Shown here piece by piece: positions 33,594-42,371 of a stretch of 64,000 nt of DNA. The translations under genes were made by a program, and so were the position numbers. The stretch is from CAVZVW01 sp963778845 (GTDB lineage Bacteria; Actinomycetota; Actinomycetes; Actinomycetales; Kineosporiaceae). The notes under the pieces were generated by a model, which made no database searches, was not told the DNA's origin, and saw nothing but the letters and a program-made list of their open reading frames with translations. The stretch lies in assembly GCA_963778845.1 (NCBI GenBank), contig CAVZVW010000009.1, positions 1,922,001-1,986,000 of the forward strand. The letters run 5' to 3'. Each line of letters begins with the position of its first letter. Position 1 is the first letter of the stretch.

Positions 33594-34829
33594 ATGACCG
33601 CTGGAGTGCATCACGAGGTCCGGCGGGTGCCCGGCAGCCGGCTCGCGACCGACGTCGTCCTCGACGTCCCGCTCGAGACGCTCGAGGCGGACCCCTACCC
33701 GACGTACGCGTGGATGCGCGAGCACTGCCCGATCGCGTACGTCCCGCGCTCGCAACGCGTGTTCGTCACCACGTGGCAGCTGTGCGACCAGGCCGGCAAC
33801 GACGACACGGTGTTCGAGCCCGCCAAGGGCATCTTCAACTCCGTGTACGGCGACCCGAACGTCATCAGCCTCAACGGCGAGCCGCACCGGTTGCTGCGCA
33901 ACGCGATCAACCCGCCGTTCCGGCCGCGCGCCGTCCTCGGCTACCGCGAGAGCGTCCTGCGGGCGACCGCGGCGCGCTATGTCGGCGCCGTCGCCGGGCT
34001 CGGCCGGGCCGACGCCACCGCGCAGATCCTCGAGCCGACCAGCCAGCGCGCCATCGGCGACGTCCTCGGCTTCACCGACGTGGACGACGCGACGCTCTCG
34101 ACCTGGTTCCACGACTACGCCGCGTACCTCGTCGACTTCGGGCGCAGCGACGAGGTGGCCGAGCGCGGCCGAGCGGCGAAGATGGACGTGCTGCGGTACC
34201 TCGACGGCCGGCTCGGCGAGCTCATAGCCCGCCCCGACGGCAGCGCGCTGTCGCACATGCTGCACGACGGCATGCCGCCGGGGCAGACCCGCGGCCTCGA
34301 CCAGCTGATCGGCAGCCTCGGCGTGCTCATCGTGGGTGGGTTCCAAGAGCCGGCGCACGGCGTCGCCAACACGCTGCTCGGCCTGCTGGGACGCGACGGC
34401 GAGCAGGCCGCCCGCGTCCGCGCCGACCCGGGGGCCTGGTCGGCGGCGGCGATCGAGGAGGGTCTGCGCTGGCTCTCGCCGTTCGGGATGACCGAGAAGG
34501 TCCTGCGCACCGACGCCGTCCTCGGCGGCCTGGAGCTCCCCACCGGCACCGAGGTCGGGCTCATGATCGGCTCGGCCAACCGGGACCCCGCCCGGTACGA
34601 GGACCCCGACGCCTTCGACCTCGACCGGCCTTCGCGCACGCACGTGGCGTTCGGCTACGGCACCCACTTCTGCATCGGGCACTCGGTGGCGAAGGTGCTC
34701 GGTCAGGTGGTGCTCGAGGAGATGTTCGCCCGGCTGCCGGGGCTTCGGCTGGACCCGGACCGCCCACCCGTCGTCCACGGCTGGGCCGCCCGAGGGGCGA
34801 CCAGCCTGCCGCTGGTGTGGGACGCATGA
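33594..34829 (+). CDS. Cytochrome P450
   Basis: A 411-residue bacterial P450. The heme-binding loop is FGYGTHFCIGHSVAK (Cys360), the ExxR pair starts in EEGLRW, and MREHCPIAYVP and PHRLLRNAINPPF are typical. The I-helix reads LIVGGFQEPAHG, so the usual acid-alcohol pair (A/G-G-x-E/D-T) is replaced by Q-E and then P. This is expected to alter proton delivery and hints at unusual chemistry. ATGA overlap with a Rieske ferredoxin gene marks the likely electron donor. Substrate unknown. Confidence 0.92.
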   Translation: MTAGVHHEVRRVPGSRLATDVVLDVPLETLEADPYPTYAWMREHCPIAYVPRSQRVFVTTWQLCDQAGNDDTVFEPAKGIFNSVYGDPNVISLNGEPHRLLRNAINPPFRPRAVLGYRESVLRATAARYVGAVAGLGRADATAQILEPTSQRAIGDVLGFTDVDDATLSTWFHDYAAYLVDFGRSDEVAERGRAAKMDVLRYLDGRLGELIARPDGSALSHMLHDGMPPGQTRGLDQLIGSLGVLIVGGFQEPAHGVANTLLGLLGRDGEQAARVRADPGAWSAAAIEEGLRWLSPFGMTEKVLRTDAVLGGLELPTGTEVGLMIGSANRDPARYEDPDAFDLDRPSRTHVAFGYGTHFCIGHSVAKVLGQVVLEEMFARLPGLRLDPDRPPVVHGWAARGATSLPLVWDA

Positions 34830-35161
34830 CCCGCCTGCGCCTGGAGGACGTCGACCCGACGGCACCGGTCGGCACGATCGTCGGCGCCCTCGTCGGCGGG
34901 CCCGACGGCGGCGGGGACGTCGCGGTCGCCGTCGTCAGGCATGCCGACGGCTGGGTGATGGTGGAGGACCGGTGCACCCACGCGGACTGCCCCTTCAGCC
35001 TCGACGGCGAGGTCTTCGACGGGGTGCTCGCCTGCAACTGCCACGGCAGCGAGTTCGACCTGCGCACGGGCGAGGTGCTGCTCGGGCCGGCCGAGCGCCC
35101 GTTGACCCCCGTGGCGCTCGAGCCGGACGGCGCGGGGCTGCGGCGTCGTCCCGCCGGGTGA
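34826..35161 (+). CDS. Rieske [2Fe-2S] ferredoxin, likely redox partner of the P450
   Basis: A 111-residue soluble Rieske protein: cluster box 1 is C-T-H in EDRCTHADCPFSL and box 2 is C-N-C-H in LACNCHGSEFDLRTGEVL. Length and lack of other domains match Rieske ferredoxins of dioxygenase systems. Bacterial P450s normally use 3Fe-4S or adrenodoxin-type ferredoxins, so the coupling by ATGA overlap is noteworthy. No ferredoxin reductase is encoded nearby. Confidence 0.9.
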   Translation: MTRLRLEDVDPTAPVGTIVGALVGGPDGGGDVAVAVVRHADGWVMVEDRCTHADCPFSLDGEVFDGVLACNCHGSEFDLRTGEVLLGPAERPLTPVALEPDGAGLRRRPAG

Positions 35162-35174
35162 CAGCGAGCTCGGG

Positions 35175-35711
35175 ATGACAGCCCCCCGGGTGGACGTGCA
35201 TCGGCTCACGGACGCGGACCTCGACGCCGCTGTGGGCGGTCTGGCCGACGTCCTGCTCGACAGCATCAGAGATGGCGCCAGTATCGGGTTCCTCGCCGGG
35301 CTGACGCCGGACGCCGCCGCCGCGTGGTGGCGTGCTGCTCTGGACGCACCGGGCACCCTCACCTGGGTCGCCCGCGAGCAGGAGCCCGCCGTCGTCGTCC
35401 TCGGGTGCGTCCAGCTCCGACTCGCCCCGGAGCCGACCGGGCGTCATCGCGGCGACGTCGCCAAGCTGCTCGTGCACTCCGGTGCCCGGCGGCGCGGCGT
35501 CGCCACCGCTCTGCTCCTCGCGCTGGAGGACGACGCCCGCGCTCGGGGCCTGACCCTGCTGCTGCTCGACACCCAGACCGGCACGCCCGCCGAGAGCCTC
35601 TACCGCCGGCTGGGCTGGACCGCCTACGGCACGGTGCCCGATCATGCGGCAGCCCCCGACGGTCAGCTGACCTCCACGACGTTCTTCTACCGGCGGCTCT
35701 CGCCGAGCTAG
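35175..35711 (+). CDS. GNAT-family N-acetyltransferase
   Basis: A 178-residue acetyltransferase. It has VVVLGCVQLRLAPEP, the acetyl-CoA loop AKLLVHSGARRRGVATALLLALEDDARARG and LDTQTGTPAESLYRRLGWTAYG, ending in TTFFYRRL. It begins 13 nt after the Rieske stop and may share its transcript. Its stop overlaps the convergent sigma factor gene by 4 nt. Substrate unknown. Confidence 0.85.
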   Translation: MTAPRVDVHRLTDADLDAAVGGLADVLLDSIRDGASIGFLAGLTPDAAAAWWRAALDAPGTLTWVAREQEPAVVVLGCVQLRLAPEPTGRHRGDVAKLLVHSGARRRGVATALLLALEDDARARGLTLLLLDTQTGTPAESLYRRLGWTAYGTVPDHAAAPDGQLTSTTFFYRRLSPS

Positions 35712-36937
35712 GCTCCGGCGTTGAGGCGCGCGATCTCGGTGAGCAGGTAGCGCTGCTCGGCCGTGCTCGGCGTGCGGACCGCCGCCGCTCGCAGCTCGGC
35801 GACCGCTGCAGTCCTGTCGCCGGCCATCTCGAGCAGGTGCCCGCGGACGGCGTGGAGGCGGTAGTGCCCGGGGATGCGGTCGGCCAGCGTCTCCAGCAGA
35901 GCCAGCCCGGCCCGAGGGCCGTCCACCATCGCCAGCGCGACGGCGCGGTTGAGAGTGACCATCGGGTTGCTCTGGACACGGTCCAGCACCCCGTACAGGG
36001 CGAGGATCTGCGGCCAGTCCGTCTGGTCCGCGCGCGCCGCCTCGTCGTGCACGGCCGCGATCGCTGCCTGCAGCTGGTACGGCCCGACCGAACCCTGTCG
36101 CAGTGTCCGACTGACCAGCGCGACGCCCTCGGCGATCGCGTCCTGGTCCCACCGGCTGCGGTCCTGTTCGGGCAGGGGCACCAGCTCACCGTGCTCGCTG
36201 GTGCGGGCGTCACGTCGGGCGTCGGTGAGCACCATGAGGGCCAGCAGACCGGCCACCTCGGCCTCGTCCGGCAGCAGCCGGTGCACCGAGCGGGTGAGCC
36301 GGATCGCCTCGTGGGACAGGTCCGTACGGATGTGCTGGTCTCCGCCACTGCCCGCGTAGCCCTCGTTGAAGATCAGGTAGAGCACGTGCAGCACCGCGTC
36401 GAGCCGGGGTCGCCACGTGGCCCCGGTCGGCAGCTGGAGGCTGGCACCGGAGCGGGGGATGCGCTGCTTCGCGCGGCTGATCCGTTGCGCCATCGTCGCC
36501 TCAGGCACGAGGAACGCACGCGCGATCTCCGTGGTGGTCAGCCCACCGACGGCCCGCAGCGTCAACGCGATGGCCGAGGCCGGCGTCAGGTCGTCCTGGC
36601 AGCAGAGGAAGAGCAGGCGCAGCGTGTCGTCCCGGTCGACGGTGACATCGTCGGCGGGTGGGGCCGTCTGCGGCGCCAGGCCGGCGCCGGTCTCCTCGCG
36701 TCGGCGGCGTGCCTGGTCGCTGCGCCAGATGTTGACCAGCCTGCGGGAGGCGACCGCGATCAGCCACGCCCGAGGGTTGTCCGGAAGACCCTCGTCGGGC
36801 CACTGCATCGTCGCCGCGAGCAACGCCTCCTGGACGGCGTCCTCGGCGGCGTCGAAGTCCCGGTACCGCCGCGCCACCGCACCGAGAACCTGCGGCGCGA
36901 GCTCGCGCAGCAGGCCCTCGATCGACGGCTCGGTCAC
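35708..36937 (-). CDS. ECF sigma factor with C-terminal extension (DUF6596/SigJ-ECF42 type)
   Basis: A 409-residue extracytoplasmic-function sigma factor. Region 2 is GAVARRYRDFDAAEDAVQEALLAA with NPRAWLIAVASRRLVN; region 4 is LTLRAVGGLTTTEIARAFLVPEATMAQRISRAKQRI. The long C-terminal TPR-like part starts at LDAVLHVLYLIFNEGYAGSGG and includes DLSHEAIRLTRSVH. This is the ECF42 layout, which uses its C-terminal domain instead of an anti-sigma factor and sits with DGPF proteins. The GTG at 36937 comes 4 nt after the DGPF stop. Confidence 0.92.
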   Translation of the reverse strand: MTEPSIEGLLRELAPQVLGAVARRYRDFDAAEDAVQEALLAATMQWPDEGLPDNPRAWLIAVASRRLVNIWRSDQARRRREETGAGLAPQTAPPADDVTVDRDDTLRLLFLCCQDDLTPASAIALTLRAVGGLTTTEIARAFLVPEATMAQRISRAKQRIPRSGASLQLPTGATWRPRLDAVLHVLYLIFNEGYAGSGGDQHIRTDLSHEAIRLTRSVHRLLPDEAEVAGLLALMVLTDARRDARTSEHGELVPLPEQDRSRWDQDAIAEGVALVSRTLRQGSVGPYQLQAAIAAVHDEAARADQTDWPQILALYGVLDRVQSNPMVTLNRAVALAMVDGPRAGLALLETLADRIPGHYRLHAVRGHLLEMAGDRTAAVAELRAAAVRTPSTAEQRYLLTEIARLNAGA

Positions 36938-36941
36938 CCTC

Positions 36942-37337
36942 TCAGGCGTCCACCGGCGGCGGGCCCATGATCGGGCGCACCTCGATCGGTATCCCGAGCG
37001 GCGCGCCACCCACCCCAGGAGCCGACGACGCCTTGGCGGCGATCTCGTAGGCCCGCTCCGGGGTCTCGCAGTCCACGATCCAGAACCCGATGAGGAACTC
37101 CTTCGACTCGGGGAACGGCCCGTCGGTGACCACCGGCGCGCCCCTGCCGTCCGAACGGACGACCAGGGCCTGGTCGGGGAAGGAGAGGCCCTCGTTGAAG
37201 ACCATCTCACCGGTATCGCGCAGCTCCTGGTCGAAGGCGTGCTGGAACTCGATGTGGCTCTTCAGGTCCTGCGGCGACCAGCTCAGGACGCCCCCGGTCA
37301 GGTCCCGACCCGTGTGCATCATCAGCATGTACTTCAT
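36942..37337 (-). CDS. DGPF/YCII-domain protein, partner of the ECF sigma factor
   Basis: A 131-residue protein starting MKYMLMMHTG and carrying VVTDGPFPESKEFLIGFWIVDC, the DGPF signature. Proteins of this kind are encoded beside ECF42 sigma factors and are part of their regulon. ATG 37337 follows GAGGAG. It leads the sigma operon. Biochemical role unknown. Confidence 0.9.
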   Translation of the reverse strand: MKYMLMMHTGRDLTGGVLSWSPQDLKSHIEFQHAFDQELRDTGEMVFNEGLSFPDQALVVRSDGRGAPVVTDGPFPESKEFLIGFWIVDCETPERAYEIAAKASSAPGVGGAPLGIPIEVRPIMGPPPVDA

Positions 37338-37443
37338 CTCGCTGCTCCTCGCGGCTCACGCGCCCGGTCGGCGCTCTCGTACAGCAGTCAAAGCCGACGA
37401 CGGCTCCTCGACGTTTCCGCCCAAGCTGTTTCGCCCGGCGTGT

Positions 37444-38193
37444 CTAGTCCTTGATCGCGCCGCACGAGATGTTGATCTCGGTCGAGGTGATGCTCGCGGC
37501 AAGGTCCGAGGCAAGGAAGGTGGCCACGTTACCGACGTCCGACATCGTCGCAGTGCGCTCGAGCAGCGTGGGGCCGACCAGCCCGGCGATGATCTCCTCC
37601 CGGCCGGGGAAGCCCAGCGGGAGGGACTCGGGGATCCCCCCCGTCCGCAGGGTCACGACGCGGATGCCGTGCTCGCCCAGCTCGCAGCCCCACTGCCGGC
37701 GCAGGCCCTCCATGGCGTCGAGGGCGATCTTGAACCCGCCGAGGCCCGGAAGGGTCTGCGGACCGGAGCCGCCGAAACACATGACGACGCCGCCCCCACC
37801 GGCGACCATGTGCCGGGCAGCGGCCGAGGTGGTGATGAACTGGGTCCGCATGGCCGTGACGATCGGCTGCAGGAAGTCCTCCAGGCTGATCTCCAGCAGC
37901 GGCTTCTGGACGTCGCGCAGGCCGATCACGTTGACCGAGACGTCCAGCCTGCCCGCCTCCGCCACCACGGCGTCGACAAGGCCCCGCACCGCGGCCTGGT
38001 CGAGTGCGTCGACCGGGACGGCGCGAGCCCGGCCGCCGCTCCTGCCGATCTCCTCGGCCCGTTCCCGAAGCCTCGCCTCGGTCCGTCCGGCGAGGTAGAC
38101 CACCGCACCTGCGGCGGCGAAGTGGCGCGCGATGGCACCCCCGATCGGACCGCCGGCGCCGTAGACCACGGCCACCTTGTCCTGCAGCAGCAT
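37444..38193 (-). CDS. Atypical short-chain dehydrogenase/reductase
   Basis: A 249-residue Rossmann protein with the N-terminal VVYGAGGPIGGAIARHFAAAGAVVYLAGRT. The NNAG motif is NVIG, and the Tyr-x-x-x-Lys active site reads L-G-G-F-K, so the catalytic tyrosine is missing. The serine region is MCFGGSGP. The C-terminus SITSTEINISCG is SDR-like. It may be a divergent reductase, an enoyl-reductase-like protein or a non-catalytic binder. ATG 38193 has no strong ribosome site. Confidence 0.85.
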   Translation of the reverse strand: MLLQDKVAVVYGAGGPIGGAIARHFAAAGAVVYLAGRTEARLRERAEEIGRSGGRARAVPVDALDQAAVRGLVDAVVAEAGRLDVSVNVIGLRDVQKPLLEISLEDFLQPIVTAMRTQFITTSAAARHMVAGGGGVVMCFGGSGPQTLPGLGGFKIALDAMEGLRRQWGCELGEHGIRVVTLRTGGIPESLPLGFPGREEIIAGLVGPTLLERTATMSDVGNVATFLASDLAASITSTEINISCGAIKD

Positions 38194-38272
38194 CCATCCA
38201 TCCCTTCGACAGCGGCCGGCTCCGGCGATGCTCCCCCTCCGGCGGACCCGGCGCCCGCTGCCGTCCCGGGGT

Positions 38273-40042
38273 TCAGCCGGCGGACACCCGGAGGTCGCAC
38301 GTCAGGTCCTTGATGTACACCAAGGAGCGGCCCCGGAGGTCGAAGGTCCAGGGCGGGTCACCGTTGTTGAACGTGTGAAAGTCCACGAGCCCGCCGGTCG
38401 AGACGTCCAACAGCTCGACCCGGCAGCTGCTGTCACCGCTGTCAGGGCCCACCCGCTTCGCCACCGAGACCGCGCCCCCGCCTGCGAATGCGTCAGTGTC
38501 GCCGGTATACGCACGGGCGGCGAAGGGGAGCGCGGCCGACCCTGGTCCCGCACGTTGCACCACGAGACATCCAGGGTCGTTGAAGGAGGCCCGGAAGGAC
38601 CCGGACCCGGCGACCTGGAAGGACCTCTCGATGGAGACAGTTGGGAACGTGTCGGACGTGCCGGTGTCCTGGTTGCGCAGCGTGACGGCGCAGCCGGTGT
38701 CATGCCCGTGGCGGGCGTCATGCACGACCAGACGCCACGGGGCTTGCGCGGTGAAGTCCACACTGCACGTTCTCGGCGAACAACTGACGGCTCTACCGCC
38801 GACCAGGCCGCCACCACCGTGGTTCCAGGTCAGCGCCACGACGCTCGCCGCGGCAGCGAGCGCCGCGACAGCTGCGACGATCAGGGCGGCGCGGCGTCGA
38901 CCCGGTGGCGTCCGTCGAACAGTGGCCGCGGCGAGCGTCGTGGCCGCTGGGGGCGGCGCGCCCCCCGGCTGCTCGACTCGCGGAGCCGGGCTGGTGCCGA
39001 CGACCGCGGAGCCGTCCGTTACCGGCGGTTCGTTGGCCGTGCCGGTGAGCAGGTCGGCGGCGGCGGCCGCGACCCGGGGGACGTCGGCGTCCGCGACGTG
39101 CTGCAGGGTCTGACGCGCGGCCAGCACACGCCCGGCGTCGTCGTCCCCCAGCCACTCGCCCAGGGCGGCCACCGCACCCAGCCGCGACCACGGGTGGGGG
39201 CTGTCGAGAGCGTCGCGCACGGCGTCCGGCAGGGGCGCGGGGGCCACAGCGATGCCCGCGGGGCTGCGCGCCAGCACGATGGCTCCCTCCCCGCCGTAGA
39301 GCCAGCGCTGCGGTGTCTGCTGTGCCCCCGATGCCTGCACCCGGTCGAACGCGTAGGAGTACGCGTCCTCCACCGAGATCAGCCCGTCGTGGTCGACGTC
39401 GGCTTCCCCGCTGCGAAGGCCGTCGAGCAGGGAGGTGGTGAACACGGACCCGGACATCGCCGCTCCCGGCACCGGCTCGCCCTCGAAGGAGTACTCGCTG
39501 GCACGCGAGGCGGTCAGCACCACGCGGCCACGGCCGTCGCCGTGGAACCGCTCCCCGAGCCCGAGGTCGCCCTCGCCCTTGGCTCCTCGGGCGAAGGCAC
39601 CGCTGAAGCAGCAGTCGAGGATCACGACCTGGCGTCGTGCACGGCAGTCGTCGAGCTGGTCGAGCACCCACTGGGCCTCCAGGCCGGTGGCCGCAAGGCG
39701 TCCCTTCAGCGTGTCCGACGCCGCGAAGTAGAGCCGGCGCCGCGCATCGACGAGGCCGTGGCACGACAGGTACACCAGCAGCAGGTCCTCGGTGGCCCGG
39801 TCGGAGAGAAACTCCTCGACAGCCAGGCGCACCTGCTGGACAGGGGCGTCGATCACCGCGGTGACCGCGAAGCCGCCGATCTGCGGGTCCTCGAGCACGT
39901 GGCTCAGGTCGGCCATGTCCTGCGCCGGCGCCCTGAGCTCGCGCAACGCGGGGTCGGAGTAGGTGGTCGTCGCCACGACCAGGGCCAGTCGCGGGCCGGC
40001 CGGCAGCTCAGGCGCGGGCCGCGTGGCGGGAGAGCCAGGCAT
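38273..40042 (-). CDS. Caspase-family protease with membrane anchor (predicted conflict-system effector)
   Basis: A 589-residue protein in four parts. Residues 18-245 are a caspase/metacaspase domain with His95 in VYLSCHGLVD and Cys145 in ILDCCFSGAF. About 265-325 are an alanine-rich helical HEAT-like segment (HPWSRLGAVAALGEWLGDDDAGRVLAARQTL). A proline-rich linker and one membrane helix (AALIVAAVAALAAAASVVALTW, about 385-406) follow. The last 180 residues are a beta-rich outer domain with paired cysteines. It overlaps the EACC1 gene upstream by 35 nt. Such effectors are proposed to kill the cell on invasion; the trigger is unknown. Confidence 0.88.
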   Translation of the reverse strand: MPGSPATRPAPELPAGPRLALVVATTTYSDPALRELRAPAQDMADLSHVLEDPQIGGFAVTAVIDAPVQQVRLAVEEFLSDRATEDLLLVYLSCHGLVDARRRLYFAASDTLKGRLAATGLEAQWVLDQLDDCRARRQVVILDCCFSGAFARGAKGEGDLGLGERFHGDGRGRVVLTASRASEYSFEGEPVPGAAMSGSVFTTSLLDGLRSGEADVDHDGLISVEDAYSYAFDRVQASGAQQTPQRWLYGGEGAIVLARSPAGIAVAPAPLPDAVRDALDSPHPWSRLGAVAALGEWLGDDDAGRVLAARQTLQHVADADVPRVAAAAADLLTGTANEPPVTDGSAVVGTSPAPRVEQPGGAPPPAATTLAAATVRRTPPGRRRAALIVAAVAALAAAASVVALTWNHGGGGLVGGRAVSCSPRTCSVDFTAQAPWRLVVHDARHGHDTGCAVTLRNQDTGTSDTFPTVSIERSFQVAGSGSFRASFNDPGCLVVQRAGPGSAALPFAARAYTGDTDAFAGGGAVSVAKRVGPDSGDSSCRVELLDVSTGGLVDFHTFNNGDPPWTFDLRGRSLVYIKDLTCDLRVSAG

Positions 40043-40391
40043 CGATGATCTTCTCCTGTTCGGTCCCCGACAAACCGGTGACCCTCAGCGTGTCGCCGTC
40101 CAGGCTGATCTCGACCTCTCGCTGGGTGCGCGCCGTCCACGCCCGAAGGGCGTCGACCACGGTGCGCACGCCGGCGGCGGTCCCGAGGTGCACGACGAGC
40201 CAGCCCGCGACGTCGGCCAGCCCCTTGGCCAGGCCGGGCGCAGCCTCGCCGGTCAGCGGCTCCACGGCGTCCACGTCGAGGTCGAGCAGCTCGGCCCTGA
40301 GCCGGGACGTCAGGTCCGCCAGCTCGTCGCCGTCACCGTCACGGGGGTCGACGCGCACCGTCACCGCGGACGGCCTCGACATCGACGACAT
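40008..40391 (-). CDS. EACC1-like effector-associated constant component
   Basis: A 127-residue protein of the type DELADLTSRLRAELLDLDVDAVEP, then APGLAKGLADVAGWLVVHLGTAAGVRTVVDALRAWTARTQREVEISLDGDTLRVTG (in pieces). That is the pattern of effector-associated constant component 1: an acidic N-terminal helix, a long glycine-bearing helix and a small beta unit. It is a core of predicted NTP-dependent conflict systems described in actinobacteria by Aravind's group. Start ATG 40391 is chosen for GGAGG upstream; ATG 40382 is also possible. Its 3' end overlaps the caspase gene, so the two are translated together. Confidence 0.78.
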   Translation of the reverse strand: MSSMSRPSAVTVRVDPRDGDGDELADLTSRLRAELLDLDVDAVEPLTGEAAPGLAKGLADVAGWLVVHLGTAAGVRTVVDALRAWTARTQREVEISLDGDTLRVTGLSGTEQEKIIDAWLSRHAARA

Positions 40392-40636
40392 GGCGGCACC
40401 ACCTCCTGCAAGCAGGAGCATGGCGCCACATGGGGTGATACGCCACACCTGGGGGCTCGACCTCACTGGTGCGGCGCGCAACGATGGCCCGGTGACGAGC
40501 CCCGCTCCCACCGTGAGCCTGCGCGGGATCACGCCGGCGCGGGGGACGACGTCCGCCTGGCTCTGATGCCCGCAGCCGCGGGGAGGCTGCCGGACCCGTA
40601 CCGTGCTCACCACCACCAACGCGGATCGGAGGTCCG

Positions 40637-41920
40637 TTGCCCGCTCTGGCACCCGCCGCCTTCGCCCTCGCCGTCGTGGTCTTCGTGAGCCAGTCCGGCC
40701 GCATCGGGCGACTCGACCTCACCGCGCCCATCGTCTTCACCGCACTAGGCGTCGTCTTCGCAGATGTGTTCTTCACCGGCCATGTCGAGACTGTGTGGGT
40801 CCGGACACTGGCCGAGCTCACATTGGCTCTCGTCCTCTTCCATGACGCCGCGCAGGTGCGGCCCCGGCAGCTGCGTCGTGACGCCAGGCTCTTCGCCCGG
40901 CTGCTCGCGCTGGGCCTGCCGATGACGATGATCTTCGGGTTCGGCGCTGCCCTGCCGCTCTTCCACTCAGCCGGCATCTGGCTGGCACTCCTGCTCGCCG
41001 CGGCGCTGACGCCCACCGACGCCGGCCTCGGCGCCGCCACCGTGCTCAACCCCGTCGTCCCGGCCCGGGTCCGGCGCCTGCTCAACGTGGAGAGCGGGCT
41101 GAACGACGGCCTGTCGACGCCTGTGGTGCTCTTCGCCATCGCGGCGGCCGGGGCATCCGCCGGCAGCGAGCGCGGCGCCCTGACCACCGCACTGCGCGAG
41201 CTGGTGGTCGGCCTGGTCGTCGGCATCCTGCTCGGGATGGCCTGCGGCCTGCTGCTTTCTCGCGCGCACAGCGCCGGGTGGCTGGTGGAGGAGCTGCTGC
41301 CGATCGGCACCCTGTCGATCCCGATGCTCACGTACTACGGCGCCGTCGGCCTGGGCGGCAACGGCTTCATCTCTGCGTTCGTCTCCGGCACGGCCTTCGC
41401 CGCCGCGGTGGAGCGGAGGTCCGCGTCCGAGTCGGCGCGGCGGGCGGCGGAGAGCTCGTTCGGGCTCGCCGAGTCGCTCTCCCTGGTCCTCGGCTATGCC
41501 ACGTGGACCCTCTTCGGGATGGTGGGGGTCGCCCGCCTGTTCTCGATCTTCACCTGGCAGGGGCTCGTGTTCGCCTGCCTGTCGCTCACAGTCTTGCGGA
41601 TCGGGCCTGTCGCGCTGGCCCTCCTGGGCACCGGGTTCAAGCCGCGGACGGTGCTCTTCATCGGCTGGTTCGGGCCACGCGGCCTGGCGTCGGTGGTCTT
41701 CGCCCTGCTTGCCGCAGAGTCGCTGGGCCACACGCCCGAGCTCGGGGCGATCCTTGGGGCGATCGTGACGACGGTGCTGCTCAGCGTCGCCCTCCACGGC
41801 CTGACCGCGGTGCCGTGGGCCGCGAGCTACGGGGCCTGGGTCGCCCGCGAACAGCCGACGAAGGAGCTGGCCGGGGCGGCTGACCAGCACGGCGCGACGA
41901 GCCCGGTTCCGGGCGTCTGA
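40637..41920 (+). CDS. CPA1-type cation/proton antiporter
   Basis: A 427-residue membrane protein with about 12 helices: LAPAAFALAVVVFVSQ onward. Transport motifs are AALTPTDAGLGAATVLNP, the paired acidic site NVESGLNDGLSTPVVLFA and GWFGPRGLASVVFALLA, as in NhaP/CPA1 exchangers. It would move Na+ or K+ against protons. Start TTG 40637 is chosen because GGAGG lies 5 nt before it and the first helix begins at once. It stands alone. Confidence 0.92.
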   Translation: MPALAPAAFALAVVVFVSQSGRIGRLDLTAPIVFTALGVVFADVFFTGHVETVWVRTLAELTLALVLFHDAAQVRPRQLRRDARLFARLLALGLPMTMIFGFGAALPLFHSAGIWLALLLAAALTPTDAGLGAATVLNPVVPARVRRLLNVESGLNDGLSTPVVLFAIAAAGASAGSERGALTTALRELVVGLVVGILLGMACGLLLSRAHSAGWLVEELLPIGTLSIPMLTYYGAVGLGGNGFISAFVSGTAFAAAVERRSASESARRAAESSFGLAESLSLVLGYATWTLFGMVGVARLFSIFTWQGLVFACLSLTVLRIGPVALALLGTGFKPRTVLFIGWFGPRGLASVVFALLAAESLGHTPELGAILGAIVTTVLLSVALHGLTAVPWAASYGAWVAREQPTKELAGAADQHGATSPVPGV

Positions 41921-42371
41921 TCACACTCCTAGGGCGACCGGCCCGCGGACGGCGACCGGCCCGCGTGGTATTGCGTACGCGCGTTCCAGACCGATGGCGA
42001 GATGGCGTGGTCATCCCCGGTCCGGCTCGTGATCGGCGGTATCGCAGAGACAGAGACCTCGCGAAGCGGTTCACGTAATCCCTTGTGGGAGTTGCGGATT
42101 GGTCACTTGATCGGACTCATGCCACCGCCTTCATGTGGGGCCCGGACGGGCAGCAGCGGATGTCGCGGCCGCACGAGCGACCCAAGGGATCCCCTGGGCC
42201 ATCCCGCCACGTTGGGTGGACCCGCTGCAGCGCCCCCGGCGAAATTCCACCCATGGCGACGCCAGCGCCGCCCGAAGGCTCGGCGAGCAGCTACGCCTTC
42301 CGTTGCAAGACACCGGCTGACGGGCTCGCCAACGCTGCGGACACAGGCCGCCGGCGCCGCTACCACCGGCG
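41921..42371. other. 450-nt intergenic stretch without a supported gene
   Basis: A direct repeat GCGACCGGCCCGCG occurs at about 41934 and 41958 after the antiporter stop. The rest has short frames on both strands with no family features and no tRNA-like fold that I can see. Its G+C looks somewhat lower around 42000-42110. Confidence 0.4.

Noticed and set aside
31325..35161. Very long open frame continuing from the multicopper oxidase to the Rieske gene
   Set aside because: Only 31470-31943 and 34826-35161 read as real protein; the rest is a shadow frame of the oxidase, membrane protein and P450 genes with Arg/Ala-rich nonsense sequence.
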